64,000 bases of DNA from Nakataea oryzae (GCA_003049435.1 PYSQ01000002.1:124001-188000), one strand, 5' to 3'; positions 49,121-61,818 are shown, counted from the first letter of the stretch. Numbers and translations are program-made. The notes: generated from the letters alone by a model not told the origin.

Positions 49121-50262
49121 ATGGCGAAAAAGACTGCCGCCGCCGACTTCGAAAAGCTCATCCATGCCGGTATGCTGACCTCCCCGTTTGTCGCCGTCGT
49201 CATCGTCGGCGCCGTGTCTCCCACTCCGGCGTATCCTATCGCAGGCCAGCGCATATGCGCCTACACACATCCCCCCTTGTCCAAGCTGACGCGCCCACCC
49301 GTCTCCAGACCGGCAGCGGAAGCAGAAAGAGGCTCTTGCAGCCCGCATCTTCAACCGCGACAGACGCTCCAGCGCCCCCTCCAGGGCATCTACACCCACC
49401 CCTGCGGCGTCGCTGGCCAGCCGTGTTGGCGTGAACAAGGTGTGTTTTGTGCTTTCGCCTCGCGCCTCGCCGCGCCCTTCCGAGACTGCGCGCGAAGAAT
49501 ATCGCCGGCTGACTGTGAGATGCCTGGGCCCGGCGTCTTTTCCTCCATTTTCAGCACCGCGTATCCTCAGGCTCTGGCACGCAGAACGACCTCTGGGTTC
49601 ACGATCTGTACGGTGCATCCGGGCCTCCGGCTTCTGGATCCCTGGCGAGCCGCATCACTGCCCCTGGCACCGCCGGTCAACCCCCCAAGAAGCAGCAGCA
49701 ACAGCAGCGTCGAGGCGCCAAACTTGCCTTCGCCCTCACCCGAGATCAGACCCAGGCCCCGGCTCAGCGCCAGGCCAGCGTGAATGCGCGAGCCAGCGAC
49801 CCGGCACGAAGTCACGGTGGAGGCATTTCGATTCGAGGCCTCGCCGGCCCGCCAGTCGTCATGGCCCAGAACTTTGCTCCCGGCACCACAGCTGCCGACA
49901 TTGAGAGCGCCTTCACCCCCTATGGTGGCATCGTGTCGCGATGCCGGCTGCTCAAAACGAGCCCCATCATCATTGCCGAAATCGTATTCGAGGACCCAAA
50001 CGGAGCCCAACGCGTCATCGACCAGTTCAACAACCAGGTTGCCGACGGGCGGCTCCTCAAGGTTTACCACAAAGCCGGCCCCGGTCCGGATCTCTCCGCG
50101 CCGTCGTCGGCTGTCAATGGCAACATCATCGATGGCTCCCATGGCTTCACTGCCGACGACGAGTCCATGGCAGACGTGGGCGCCGGGGGAAGCCGACTCT
50201 ACAGTGATTCGCTGCTTCCAGGCAAAGGCAGCAGTCGTGGTTGGAACAAGATGGGTCGCTAG
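49121..50262 (+). CDS. Single-RRM RNA-binding protein
   Basis: Exons 49121-49169, 49309-49439 and 49555-50262 encode 295 aa, with GTATGC and GTGTGT donors and pyrimidine-rich CCAG/TCAG acceptors. The N-terminal part is basic (ADRQRKQKEALAARIFNRDR), followed by Ser/Ala/Pro-rich sequence, VNKHRVSSGSGTQNDLWVHD, a polyQ stretch and GISIRGLAGPPVV. The RRM spans about residues 170-250 (VVMAQNFAPGTTAADIESAF, YGGIVSRCRLL, IIAEIVFEDPNGAQRVIDQF, LLKVYHKAG). The RRM next to short basic ends recalls the Yra1/Mlo3 mRNA-export adaptors, but the similarity is not decisive. Confidence 0.82.
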
Positions 50263-51746
50263 CACGAGCCGATCCATAGCTAGAGTACCGACCGAGGGCC
50301 GAGTCGACTTCCTCGCGAATCACATCCTCCACCAGGCCTTCAGGCCCCGGACACAACCCTTGTAGTCACGGCCAGATCGTCGCCGGACTGGGTGGGCCAT
50401 GTGACAGCCCGCTAGTACTTTTCTTTTTTTGAGTCGAGGAAGTCAACGGCTTCGAAGATCGATAACTCATACCGTACCCCGTCGACACTCTACACCATAT
50501 CAGGCGCCGGCCCAGCCTTTTTTTTGCAGCGGTATGACCCAGGAAGGATGGAGCGGCGTGCTGGCGTGGCGCGTTGGGGGGTGTGGTCAGCCCATCCCCA
50601 ACGATAGAAATAATAAGACCCCCGATCAACCTGATGTTCCTAGTCACGTTCAATCTCGGTCGCCAAGAGAGACAGGCAGTTTTCATACAAAAAAACACTC
50701 GAGCCCGGATTGTCGTGTCGCTTCTTCGCCTTGCGGGTAATACTCCACCAAAATCTCTTTCACACTCAGCACACGTCATCTCGACACTTGGAACTGTCCA
50801 GATGGACTAGTATGAAGGCCAGCATGGGCAGGAGAAGTAAGCAATGGTCAAAGGTGCCGAATGGGAGGGCCGTTTGATAATGAGGGAATAAGGGGCAAGA
50901 AAAAGAAGATGGTCGAGAAAAGGAATCCCGAAGCACGACTTGACCATTTAGTCTGGCAGCATTTTATCTTGGCACACCCTCTCTGATGGGGCCAGCGCGC
51001 CCTGAAGGGTCATCCTTTGCTCCTCTCCAGCTGGTATTCAGGTTGGAGGTTGGTGGGTGCGTCACCGATTCCGGCCCTTGCGCCACGTGTGTGGTCGGAT
51101 CGTGAGTGCCTGAAAAAAAAAAAAAAAAAAAAAAGAGTTGCCCAGTGTCGCCCTTCAAATAGCTCTCGTGATATTTCCACGCATGGTTGCGTTGTGCACA
51201 CCCCAGTTTCTGTGCGCCAACTTGGGAAATCTTACCGGAACGGCCAGGAGCAAACTTGCAGCAGGTACTTGGGCACCCATCTTTTTGTTGCTCCCCGCCG
51301 GTTCTCTCCGCCACGCACGGCAATGGCCTCATGCACGTCGGATCCTTCATTTTGATCCCTCCTTTCATACGCACAAAAGCTCTTGCTCCGTGGCAAAGAG
51401 CCCATCGGCTACGGTGGTGGCTCAATATTCCCATACACTCCCGGCAATGCGGCCGGGCTACCCGCGGGCGCAGCCCCGACGGGAGCGTTTGTTTTCATGT
51501 GATTCTTGAGAGAGCGCAACGTGCGCCAATGGGCGGCCTAGTAGTGGCTGCCTTTACGGAGGAACACAGGGAAGCAACAAAAGGGGGGAGGACAAGGAAA
51601 AAAAAAAGAAAAGAAAAGAAAAGCAAAAGACGAAAATATCAGGACAAATGGCACAACCGCCACAGACCCGCTCCGTGCTTTTCCCCGGAGAAAACTGCCC
51701 CGTCGCTTGGTCGATCGATCGATCGGTCGGTCAGTCTTGCCGTCAC
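50263..51746. other. Convergent intergenic region
   Basis: About 1.5 kb between the tail ends of the RRM gene and YAK1. An A-run lies at 51113-51134 and A/G-rich sequence at 51590-51640. No coding exon recognised. Confidence 0.5.
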
Positions 51747-52704
51747 TCAGTGCCAAGAGCCCTGCGGGCCGCCCATGAAGCCCTCCTCCAACGTCCGCTC
51801 CTCCAGGTTTCGGATAAAGTCCCTATTGTTTCCTCGAGCTCCCTGCTGCTGCGCACGACTGCCCCTCCGGGCGGACCCAAGTCGCCCCGTGTTTTGGTCC
51901 ATCAAGGCTCCGCCGTCGGTCGGTGGAGGGTAGTAAGCAGGGCTTGGTTGCAGCCGGATTGGCTGGCTCGGGTCGAGATGGCTGGCTACTCTCTGGATTG
52001 CCGCAGGGATGCCGCTCTGCTGCTGCTCCATAGTCGAGGCGCGCTGGCGCGACCTGGCAGCCTGCTGTGCGTACATGCTCGACTGCGACTGCTGCTGGGG
52101 TGCCTGTGGCTGCTGTACCGGAACCGCAGAGTAATTTGCAGGCGGCATCTGCGCGGGCGCCTGGGGAATGCTCATTTGCCCATAAGCATTCTGGTTGGGC
52201 GCATAGGGTGGGGGCGGAGCCGCCTGACCACTCCCACCGGGAGAGTATAGGGAGTTGTTGGAATAGATGGGTGGTGTTGTCTGGGTGAGGCTTTGCGTTT
52301 GTTGCTGCGGACGCTGCTGCTGCTGCTGCTGTTGCTGCTGATGATGTTGTTGTTGCTGGTGTGGATATTGGCCTGCCGCCATCGCATATGCCCCCTGGGC
52401 AGCCGAGTTTGCCTGTGCCTGAGCTGCTTGGGCACGCTGCTTGCTCAGAGCTTCAGCCTGCTGTTGTTGCTGGGTCCCTGGTGCGGGCGACCTATTAAGC
52501 GAGCTCGACTTGAGGTTCATCGGGGGAACGAACGGTCCCGTGTACTTCTGCTGGGTGATGAAGGGGTGCAGCTTGGCTTGCTGTGGCGACCACCTTTCAA
52601 GCGGATTGATAGTCAGAAGTCCGCGGACAAAGTCGATGAAGGCGATCCGATTGTTCATCTCTGTACAGGTAGTGTACAAGGTCTTTGTTAGCAGGGAAGA
52701 AGTT

Positions 52705-52746
<42 letters not shown>

Positions 52747-52761
52747 GAGGGGGGGGGGGGN

Positions 52762-52795
<34 letters not shown>

Positions 52796-55386
52796 AAAAA
52801 AAAGGGGAGGGGAGGGGATGCAGAAATACCCCGATCGATCTCGCTCTGCTTCATATTCTTGCGTGGCATCGGGTAAGTCTTGATGATCTCGGGCAGAGTG
52901 TTGGCCTGGAAGTACTTCTTGCTAGGCTGCTCCTTAGCGTTGTGCTCGCGCGAGTACTGCTCCATGCTCTTCAGGTGGTAGGTCCGGCGGCCAAACTCGT
53001 CGGAACGTTTCTCGAAAAATTCGCCCGCCTGTTTTCCCATCTCGATCATCCAATTGGGCGGATTGCCAAGCATCTCGACTATCCTCGAAACCTGGTTGTA
53101 CTCAGAGGAGCCGGGAAACAGAGGCAAGCCCAGGAACAGCTCCACAACGATGCAACCGAGCGACCACATGTCGATGGCGGACGAGTAGGGCAGACCGAGC
53201 AGGACCTCGGGAGACCTGTAGAAACGCGACTGGATGTACGTGTAGACCGTCTGCCGCTCGTCACATGCAGAGCCAAAGTCGATAATCTTGATGATGGGGC
53301 TCTCGAGGTTCTTGAGCAGAATGTTCTCCGGTTTCAGGTCGCAGTGGATGAGTCTCGCCTTGTTCAGAAGCGCCAGCCCGTTCAGCAGCTGTTGGGCGAA
53401 TACGCGGACCAGTGTCGTGCTCAGGCCCCTGAACTGATTTTGCTTGATCAACTCGTACAAGTTGACGCTGAGAAGCTCAAACACCAAACAGAGATGCTGT
53501 CGGTGGATGAACGTGTCCTTCAGCCGCAGTAGGTGGTGATCGTCGTTTTTGTCCAGTTTGGTGTTGAGCTGTCGGCCGAGGCTCCATGTCAGCAAGGATG
53601 GTCGACAGACACCCAGATCCATGATCCACCAGAAATCAGGACCAGGAATATAGTGCTTGTGCTCCTGTAGTGGGAAGGTTGGAACGACGCGTGGCAGATT
53701 GCTGTTAGACGTACCAGATCGAGCACGGAGACTTCCATCATGGACTGGTTAAAATACGCAGTGCGGTTTTTTATCACCTTGACGGCAACCACTTCCTGTG
53801 TCTTCAAGTTCTGGCACTTGACCACCTGCCCAAACGTGCCCTGCCCGAGGACATCAAGGATAAGATAGCGGTTTCTTTGCGCGGGGGAAAGAAGCAAGTG
53901 GAGGGTAAAGGTCAGTCATCCGTTCGACACTCATGGCCAGCCACTGCCCGATGGCGGGTAGACTTTTTGTATTCTTGATAATGCCAACTGCACTCACTTG
54001 TGACCAGCTTCTTCGGACCCCAGTATGTCATTGACATAGAGAATGTAGTCGCTATCCTCATTGTCGAATCCATCGTTCTTGGTACCCTTGCTTGGCTTCG
54101 TCAAGACCCTGCGTGGGTTTCTCGAAGACTCGTACTTGAAGCTGGGATTGCAGATTCTGTAGGTCGCGGGAAGATGCACGGTAAGAGCTTGAAGTGGCTA
54201 TCGGGCGGGGCAAGGGCACGCGCAGAGAATTGTCAGCCAGCTCAAGGTTTCAACAAATACCGAATACAGAGATGGCCATGCGGAATCGAAGCAAGATTAA
54301 GAGAATGGAGACAATTACACTTATGAAGCCGCCTTCGGGGTTCGCCCTGCGAAATGGGGGCTGGGTATTGACCTTGGGACGCAGGTCGGCAGGCGACCTC
54401 AGCTTCTTCAGCTCGGGGACCGGGCCCCTGTCGGAAGGGAGAAGGGACGGGGGCTGCGCGACGGGGCGTCTCGGCGATTTAGGGTCTGCAGAGTAGGGCG
54501 AGTCGGTCGGGGTGCCGGCAGACTGGGAATAAGGGTCGTGGGCGCCAGGATGAGGCGAGATGGGAGGCAATTGTTGGTGCTGGGAGGCGTGCGAGTGCGG
54601 TTGGGACAGCGACGGCTGGCGGCTTGGATAGTAGGAGCTCTGCATGGCCCCGGCGTAGTCCGAAATTCGTGAGGGCGACTGACGCTGGCTGGCGGGGTTG
54701 GGGAACTGGGTGGCGGCGGTAGACTTCGGGGTGTAGGGCGAGTAGGGCGAGGTTGGCGACATGATCTCCATGGGGGAGTAGCGTTGGGCAGCGGCCGAAG
54801 CTTCCTGTGGGGACTGGAGCGTGACTGGGCGACCGCCGGTACTGCTCAAGTGGGATTGGTGATGCGGCCGCATCGGGTACTTCATTCCAGCGTACTGGTC
54901 GTTCGCGTCCGCCATTGCGACGTCGCCGTTGCCGTCGCGTAGCTGTGGCGCGCCGATTGGGGATGTTGCCGACTTAAGGATTGGAGACTGGAGGATATGG
55001 TGCTGCTGTTGCTGCTGCTGCTGCTGGTTGTGGTGGTGGTGGTGGTGGTGCTGCTGCTGTTGTGGGTTGTATTGATCGTACTTGAACACTACGGGCGGCT
55101 GCTGGTGATGATGATTATTCTGCTGCGGCAGCTGTGGCTGTTGTTGTTGTTGTTGTTGTAGTTGCTGCTGCTGCGGTTGCGGTTGCGGCTGTTGTGAGTG
55201 ATGGAGATGGAGGAGATGGAGTTGCGATGATGGCTGGTGCTGTTGCTGTTGCTGCTGCTGCCCGTTGAAATCCCGCGACAGGCTTGGGGTTTGGCCCTGG
55301 CCTTGGCCCGGCGCCTGGCTCTGGCCGGTGTTGTTATAACGTCGGGACGCGCCAGCAGGATCCGAGTACGATTGCCATGAATCCAT
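51747..55386 (-). CDS. YAK1: Yak1 DYRK-family protein kinase
   Basis: Yak1 acts downstream of PKA/TOR, restraining growth and promoting stress responses. Exons 55386-54319, 54197-53998, 53874-53715, 53568-52830 and 52660-51747 encode about 1,026 aa. Every junction restores family sequence: GFIS|PLQALTVHLP, EEAGHK|NRYLILDVLG, VSVLDL|LNTKLDKND and SEIDR|EMNNRIAF. The N terminus (about 350 aa) is rich in polyQ and His runs with Ser/Pro sites. The kinase (about 426-746) shows GQGTFGQVV, VAVKVIKN, IHCDLKPEN (about 551), DFGSACDE and the autophosphorylated YTY loop (about 585-587). The C-terminal tail is Gln/Pro-rich and ends EEGFMGGPQGSWH. The intron 52661-52829 contains long A/G homopolymers with an N but has normal GTATTT, CTAAC and TACAG signals. 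Confidence 0.95.
52707..52816. repeat. Poly-A/poly-G tract with a single N inside a YAK1 intron
   Basis: A long A run, GGGGAGG plus a G run, one N at 52761, then another A run ending AAAGGGGAGGGGAGGGG. The AAAAGGGGAGGGG unit occurs on both sides of the N, which suggests two contig ends with the same sequence were placed side by side. Confidence 0.85.
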
Positions 55387-57836
55387 AGCGGGGGCGCAGG
55401 CGACGTGCTCTGGCGGGCGGACGTTGGGCTTCTTAGGACCTCAAAGACCGGGGCGGCATGCTCGAAGAGCGAGGCGGAGGGCGACGACAGGATCCTCGCG
55501 GTTGTGCGAAGTTGAGCAACGCAGCTTTGATGGAAGGAGGGAGAGCGGAGAGACGCAGGTTGGGTACCTCCTTAGTCAACAGTTCCCCGGTGGAGTGGCC
55601 GCCACATGGAGCGACGTAGGGCATGGAGGATTGAGCCAGGTTGGGGGGCTTTGGCTGTGGCCGTCGCACAGCTGCTGCTGCGAGTGACGCACCGCTTGTC
55701 TCTGGGTTACAGGTTCTAGGTAGGTTACAGATTCCAGGCCGCAGACCCGAGTAGTGCCGCCACTGGCCTGATTAGCCCACAGAACAGAGGAGCCTAAAAG
55801 CTTGGGGGGTCCCGCACCCGACCTGCAACCCGCGACAGAAATGGCCCGTCGACACCCAACTACAAGCAAGGCACGAGCAAGCCGTAGGTACCCAACCTCG
55901 GCTGCACCCACATAGCCAGCATCTACCTGGTCTCCACGGCCTGATTGACCCCTAATCCTATCATCTCGCCCGCCCGACGGGAATCAAAAACACCCATCTC
56001 GCATCTCGCATCCTGTAGCTCGTGCTTCGTTGTCGTATGTATCTGTTGTTGTTGTCAATCTCGCCGCGATTGCCAGATGATTACCCACCTACCCACCTGG
56101 GTATCGGGTATCTAGCCACCCAGCACCTACAAACATTTCGCAATGGGCGCACCTGGCGACGCGCCACATCTACATCGTTCCGAGCATGAATTTGTCGGGT
56201 TCCACGGCGTTTCTTGCGTCCGTACGCGGTTCGCATGTCTATTGAATTACGCCCGGTTAAGGCAGGCGAGGCAGTTGGCCATGTAAATACCTAAATATGT
56301 AGGCATCTAGCCATTACCACTGCCATTTCACGCAGCGCGAGGGCTGCCGGCCGCTTACCTCTTTAGTGTAATAATCGGTATGGAGTTTGAGTGGCCTCCA
56401 CCTAGTTTAGTAGAGACACAAGAGTTGCACCAGCAACAAATGAAAATCTATCGATGCGGGTCGCTCCAACTCTCCCGTGGCTTGTATGCCAAGGTAGACG
56501 GGGGAAGTAGGTACTGGATACTGGACGGCGTCAGTGCTGCGCTCCCAGGTGCCTTTTTTCTTTCTTTTTTTTCTTTTTTTTTCTCCTTCTCCCTCAGCAT
56601 CAAGGAGGGGTTGGATACATGGGTACCCCGGTTGCTAGGGGACAGGCTGACAGTCGATATGCAATAGTTGCTTGCCACCAAATCATGGAAGGGTTATTCT
56701 CGACGGCAAACGCCCGAATCGAGAGAAAAGAACCATAATGAATATCGCGGGTATCCAAAGTATGTCGGCGCGTAAGTTCGCATTCCATCCATCCATCCTC
56801 GCCATCTAAAGATATCTGGCAGGAAAGCGAGAGAAAAAAAAATAAGACAAGCACACAGGCGGGGCTATGAACGGAGAAAAGAGGCGGCCTGACGAACTTC
56901 AATAATGATAAAATGCGAGGCAGACCTGAAAACAGGCAATAGTCAACAGGATAGGGGAAAACATGAAAGAAACCATGCCAGTTCATAATAGTAGACTTGC
57001 AACGCTCCATTGGTCCCTTGAATAAAACCCGCGCCTGGTCAGCCGCTAAACGCGGCGCATAACCCCTTAATAGGATAGATCGTAAGGAAGCAGTATTATC
57101 GTAAGTCGTCAAAGAAACCCCTGTCGAGGAAGGCATTACACTATGCCCGAGGTGGTATCCAGCGGATGAAATCAAAAGGAACGAGAACTTTTCCCTCTGG
57201 TCAGGGGGGCGATGCCTGCCACTACAAAAGGCCCAAACTCAAAAGATTGAAAATGCCTCGAGGAAAAGGAGAAAAGAAAGCTCACCATCATGCGGAGAAT
57301 CAATTGGAAACGGAGAAAGAAGACACGGCAGGAGACATCCCCGGCAATCAGTACACAGAGCTAGGCATGCTGGCAGTTGGGAGACGAAAGGAAAACAGTC
57401 GTGCCGAGTAGAAAAGTAGAATGGTACCAAGAAAGACACGCGTAAAAAGCCGGTAGGAAACGACTTAAGAAAAACAGGATGCGAATGGTCACTTCATTTA
57501 AGTTCCGACCCGTCCAAGTCGCCGAACGAGAGAGAGAGATAGAGAGAGGAACAGTAGATGGAAGAGACGGCTGGAGAGAGCGAGATGAAAACATTGCCAC
57601 GACGTCGGGAGGGCCTTCAGATTATACCTGTCGGACCAGGCCAGCGTGATACAGGACCACACTGGAGATACTGATGGCCAGCCGAGATGATCCGTCTGGC
57701 TGCCGAGCCCTTCCGGGTCCGCCATAGAAGTATTTTCCCATTACCCCACCGGTGCCGTGCTCACTTCAGGCACTGCAAAGCAGCAGGTTGTCTGTGACGA
57801 ACAAGAACTCCAATCCAGGAAATGGAGTGTTGCACA
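55387..57836. other. 2.4 kb upstream region of YAK1
   Basis: Holds the YAK1 promoter/leader and the PUB1 3' flank, both genes being on the minus strand. A TAGGTACC-type cluster lies at 56082-56120, with a T/CT-rich tract at 56551-56595. No coding exon is recognised. Confidence 0.5.
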
Positions 57837-59682
57837 CTAACCCTGGTAGCCCGAGTACCCGTTGTTGAAGTTCTGCGCCGGGGAGGACGTCCACTGAGCA
57901 TTGGGAGGTTGCTGTCCACGGCCGTAACCGCCGGCACTCTGGGGGCTGTTGAAAGCCATGGGCTGCTGGGGGTAGCCGGCAGGGGACTGCGTCTGGTTGG
58001 GCCCAAAGTTGCCCTGTTGGCCGCTGAACTGGCCTGTAGAGGGAGGGGGAGAGAATACGACGTTAGATTTGGAAAACGCAACCTAGGGTCGATCGGGATG
58101 AGGGGTCGGAGCACACTTACCACCATACTGCGGGAAATAGGTCGAGGGAGTTCCAGCGAAGCCAGGCCCACCAGGTCCTTGGGCGCTCTGAGGCGTGAAG
58201 GACTGGGACGGGTCGAAGCCAACCTGTGGGCTGGCCGAGTTCTTGTCCTTGCCCCACTGCACGAACAGACACACCCGAACATGTTAGTCGAAACCCAGCC
58301 ACGCCACATAACCACACACACAGCAGACAAAGGCGAGGGGGCGATGTAGAATACTTACGCTGCACTTGAGCGGCCGGCCATTAACGTTGTAGCCGTTCAG
58401 GTTGCAAATGGCGGACGTGGCGTTCTCGTGAGTGTCCATCTTGATAAATGCGAATCCGCGATCGGATTGGAAACGAGACTCCACCACGTAACCAAAGTTC
58501 TGGAAGAGCGGGACCAGGTCGTTGGCGGTGGTGTAAGGGGTCAGGTTTCCGACATAGCAGGTGGTCTGGTAGGCCGGGGTCTGGTTTAGGACCATCTCGT
58601 AGCTCTGCATGCCGTGGGTCGGGAAGTGATGGTGACCATAGGGGGTTGTAGGGGTCATGCCCATGGCCTGCATTGCCTGCTGTTGAGCAATCGACGGTTG
58701 GCCCTTCTGGTTGGCCCAGTTGCAGCGGATGGCTCGCGATCCAAGCCATTCTCCGTCCATGGAGCTCAGGGCCTTCTCGGCATCTGGACGGTCGCGGAAT
58801 GCGACGAAGCCATATCCGCGCGAGCGGCCAGTCTTCATGTCCCACATGACGCGAGCTTCCGAGACCGAGCCAAAGACGGAGAAGGCCTGGGTCAGAACCT
58901 CGTCGTTGACTTCATTGGACAGATCACCGACGAAGATGTGGAAATGGTTGGACGTGTCCTCCTTGGTCGTCGTGTTGGCCGATTGGTACGCCCAGTTGAC
59001 CCGGATTTCCTAAGCAAAAGCAAAGCTTGTAAGCAAACGAGCGCAAAATTTCACGACGGCGGCATGTGCGGTCAAAAAGAAGCCAGCCGATATGGACCGT
59101 TGACGTACCGATTGGTGAACCCTACGTCCGTTCAGAGTCTGCATGGCCCTGTCGGCCGCGCCGGGGTCGTCATACTCGACGAAGCCGTAGTTGAAGCCCT
59201 TGGCCTGTGGTCGAGTAGAAAAGAAGTATGTGAGCAAGTGGTCTTGGGGAGACAAATACACGGCATTGGGCAGGAAGGCTGATATAAAAGGCATGGAAAA
59301 GACTCACGTTCTTGTCGGGAATGATCTTAACGTTCTGGACGTGACCAGTCGTCTCGAAGATCTGGCGCAGAACATCCTCGGTCACACGGGCGTCCAGGCC
59401 TCCGACGTAGAGAGCTCGCTTGTTGGGCTCGGGGGCGGTCCGGCGACCAAACGGGCTGGTACCACCGGGCGACATGAGTGCGCTCTTGTCTCCGCCGCCC
59501 ATTGGCGACGTGATGGCGGTGGGGATCGGGTTCGTGTTCTGGGGAATGTGCAGAGGGGGTGGCTGCATGTGGCCAGCGTTGGGCTGGCCATTCTGGGCGC
59601 CATCGTAGCCTGGCGCACCGGGGCCCTGCTGAGAGGGAGGCGGCAGCTGGGTCGCACCGGCGGAGGCTCCGTTGTCAGCCAT
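57837..59682 (-). CDS. PUB1: Pub1/TIA-1-type poly(A)/U-rich RNA-binding protein
   Basis: Nuclear and cytoplasmic poly(A)+ RNA-binding protein; stabilises mRNAs with U-rich elements and joins stress granules. Exons 59682-59308, 59204-59109, 59009-58359, 58256-58121 and 58033-57837 encode 484 aa; all junctions keep frame and restore RNP motifs. RRM1 (about 88-162): ALYVGGLDARVTEDVL, KGFNYGFVEYDDP. RRM2 (about 180-255): HIFVGDLSNEVNDEVL, SRGYGFVAFRDR. RRM3 (about 303-374): TCYVGNLTPYTTANDL, RGFAFIKMDTHENA, continuing LKCS|WGKDK. Pro/Gln-rich N terminus and Gly/Gln/Asn/Tyr-rich C terminus (NGYSGYQG) form a prion-like tail. The first ATG in frame was chosen. Confidence 0.95.
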
Positions 59683-61490
59683 GGTGGCGGGTTGAACAAG
59701 ATGTGCAGGTGGGGGGAGGCAGGCTCTAGTTATGTTGCGGCCGAGATGAGGCTAGAGATGACGAAATCCAGCTCGAGGCTTGTATGCGGAATAATACAGG
59801 TCGGCGCGATGCGAAGAGGTCGTCGCTTGGTTGAGACGGCCGAAACTAAGCAAATTTCGGCGGAAAAAAAAGAAGGAAGGAAAAAAAATCCCCTCGAGAC
59901 TTGATAGGTGGGAGACAAGGCGGGGAAAGTATGTAGCCAGGAATTTGATTCCTTTTATTTTGGGTTGAATAGAAACCGGCGCCACCAGAACAAAACGCCT
60001 GGGCTGTAGAAATGTCCCGCTCGGCGACAATTGGCGACAGGTTTTTGACAGTTGGGCCTCCCTGAAGCGCAAGGCTGAAGACCGAAGCTTGTGTGCTGAA
60101 ATTCAACTCGCGTGGCGAACGTGGCGCGTGCGACGAGTAGGTGCGCCTGGCGGATGAGAAAAAGGGAGGGCGCAATGAGGTCGGTGAGCTCTAGCGTGCG
60201 GTCAACGCCAGATCACGCAAGACGGCAGCAGAAAGGTGTCCGATTGAGCAGAACCTGGAGGCCAGAGGGACTCGGGCGTCGAACCACGGCAGGCTGGAAT
60301 GACGCAACGGGGGCCAGGAAAAACAAGAGGACAGAAACGAAAGAAAATGCGAATTGGGGACTGGAGATAGGAAGATGCGTGCGGTGGAGGTTCGAGTCCG
60401 GGGAGGTGCTAGAGGCAGATACCGGGCCAGGCTGTCATCTAGGGATGCAGATGGGAGCTAGACTCGGGCGGCCGTGGACTTGGTACCTTTTGCACTCGAT
60501 GCGGGACTAATGGGAACACCAGACAGCACAGACGGAACAAGGACACAAAACGAGGAATCAAAGCGGAAAATAACGAAATGAGAGAAAAAGGAAAGGGACG
60601 TAAAAAAAGAGCCGTCCCCTGGGGAACTTTGACAGCAGATGCCGATCGGATAGATTCGTTTTCTCTGATGTTGGAGAAGAAGAAAGGAGAGAAAAGGGAA
60701 AAGAAGAAGAAAGGGAAAAGAAAAAAAAGACGGGGGAAAAAATCGACAGGCAGGGGGGGGCCAAAGGAAACGGGACGACGATTCGGGAGAGCCTGGCTGA
60801 CACCTTGCGAAGACGGTCGGTCGGTTAGGTACCGGGCTACACCTGCGGGCCTACAATGCGCACAAACCCAGTCGTTTGACAGGCCTGGGGCGTGATAAAA
60901 CTCTGGATGAGCTGATGCGACTTGGAACCGACTGGAACCACCAGCCTGGCCGACAAGGGACATGTACAGTAGTAGCCAGGCCCAGGGCGGAAGGCTTGGG
61001 GCGCATGCAATGTGGGGAGGCGACCGTGAGCAGGGCTCCATGATGGGGGGGCAACGGGCCGGATATGCATATCTGGCACCTTCGGGGAGACAGACGACTG
61101 GCATGCGTGAATATGCCACTTTTTCCAGCGGCCGGCGCTCTGCTCGACCCGGGCTGCTGCGACGGGGTCGGTCTGGTGGGAGTGACTCTGGCCGACCACC
61201 TGGCCGTGGGCCAGCAGCGGTGCACAGAAGACAAAAAAAAAGGCCTGCGTGCGCGACAAAGGACCCGACCTTCCTCCCACCACAATAGGCATGCACTGCA
61301 GTCGCGACGTGTCAAGGGCTCGCGGGCCTGGCCTGCCCACTCCACAACGACATGGAATCGAGACATGGGACGCGCATCCACCAAGTGGAGGACGAGAGCG
61401 GCGACGAGGAACAAATGCCCAGGTGCATGACTAGGAGTTTGTAGGAAGAGGCAGCTTGCAGCCATACTGGATACAAGTGATCTGTGTCGC

Positions 61491-61536
61491 AGGTACCTAC
61501 AGTCCTGGTGTAGGTAGGTACCCAGGTACCTATGTA
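61491..61536. repeat. TAGGTACC-type inverted repeat
   Basis: GGTACCTAC at 61492-61500 is inverted as GTAGGTACC at 61514-61522, followed by CAGGTACCTATG. It lies about 370-410 bp upstream of the next start codon. Same family as the other clusters. Confidence 0.7.
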
Positions 61537-61818
61537 CTCAAGTAGACCTGGATAGCCCGTGGGTGGCAGGCCCGCCCCACATGCACGCGCGCTGGACCTG
61601 TGTTGTACATGGCATTCGCGCGGGGGGGCTACAGCGCATCACAGCGAGGTCCCGGGCATCGAAGGCGCCCAGGGAGACAGGCACTGTGCCGCTGTACTGC
61701 CTGCAGCGTGCGGTCAATCATCTCATCGTTTTGATCGACGGTGATGGATCCAACCCGACGTGCATCCCCCAACTGATTGCAACTCACGTCGAGCGTCCAT
61801 CTGTTTCGATTAATCCAG

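Noticed and set aside
52441..53532. 363-codon plus-strand open frame
   Set aside because: Antisense to the Yak1 kinase exons and reads through the A/G homopolymer and the N.
60389..60399. Perfect tRNA B-box-like GGTTCGAGTCC upstream of PUB1
   Set aside because: The flanking bases do not form a T-stem (GGAGG against CCGGG), and no acceptor stem or A box fits at the right distance.
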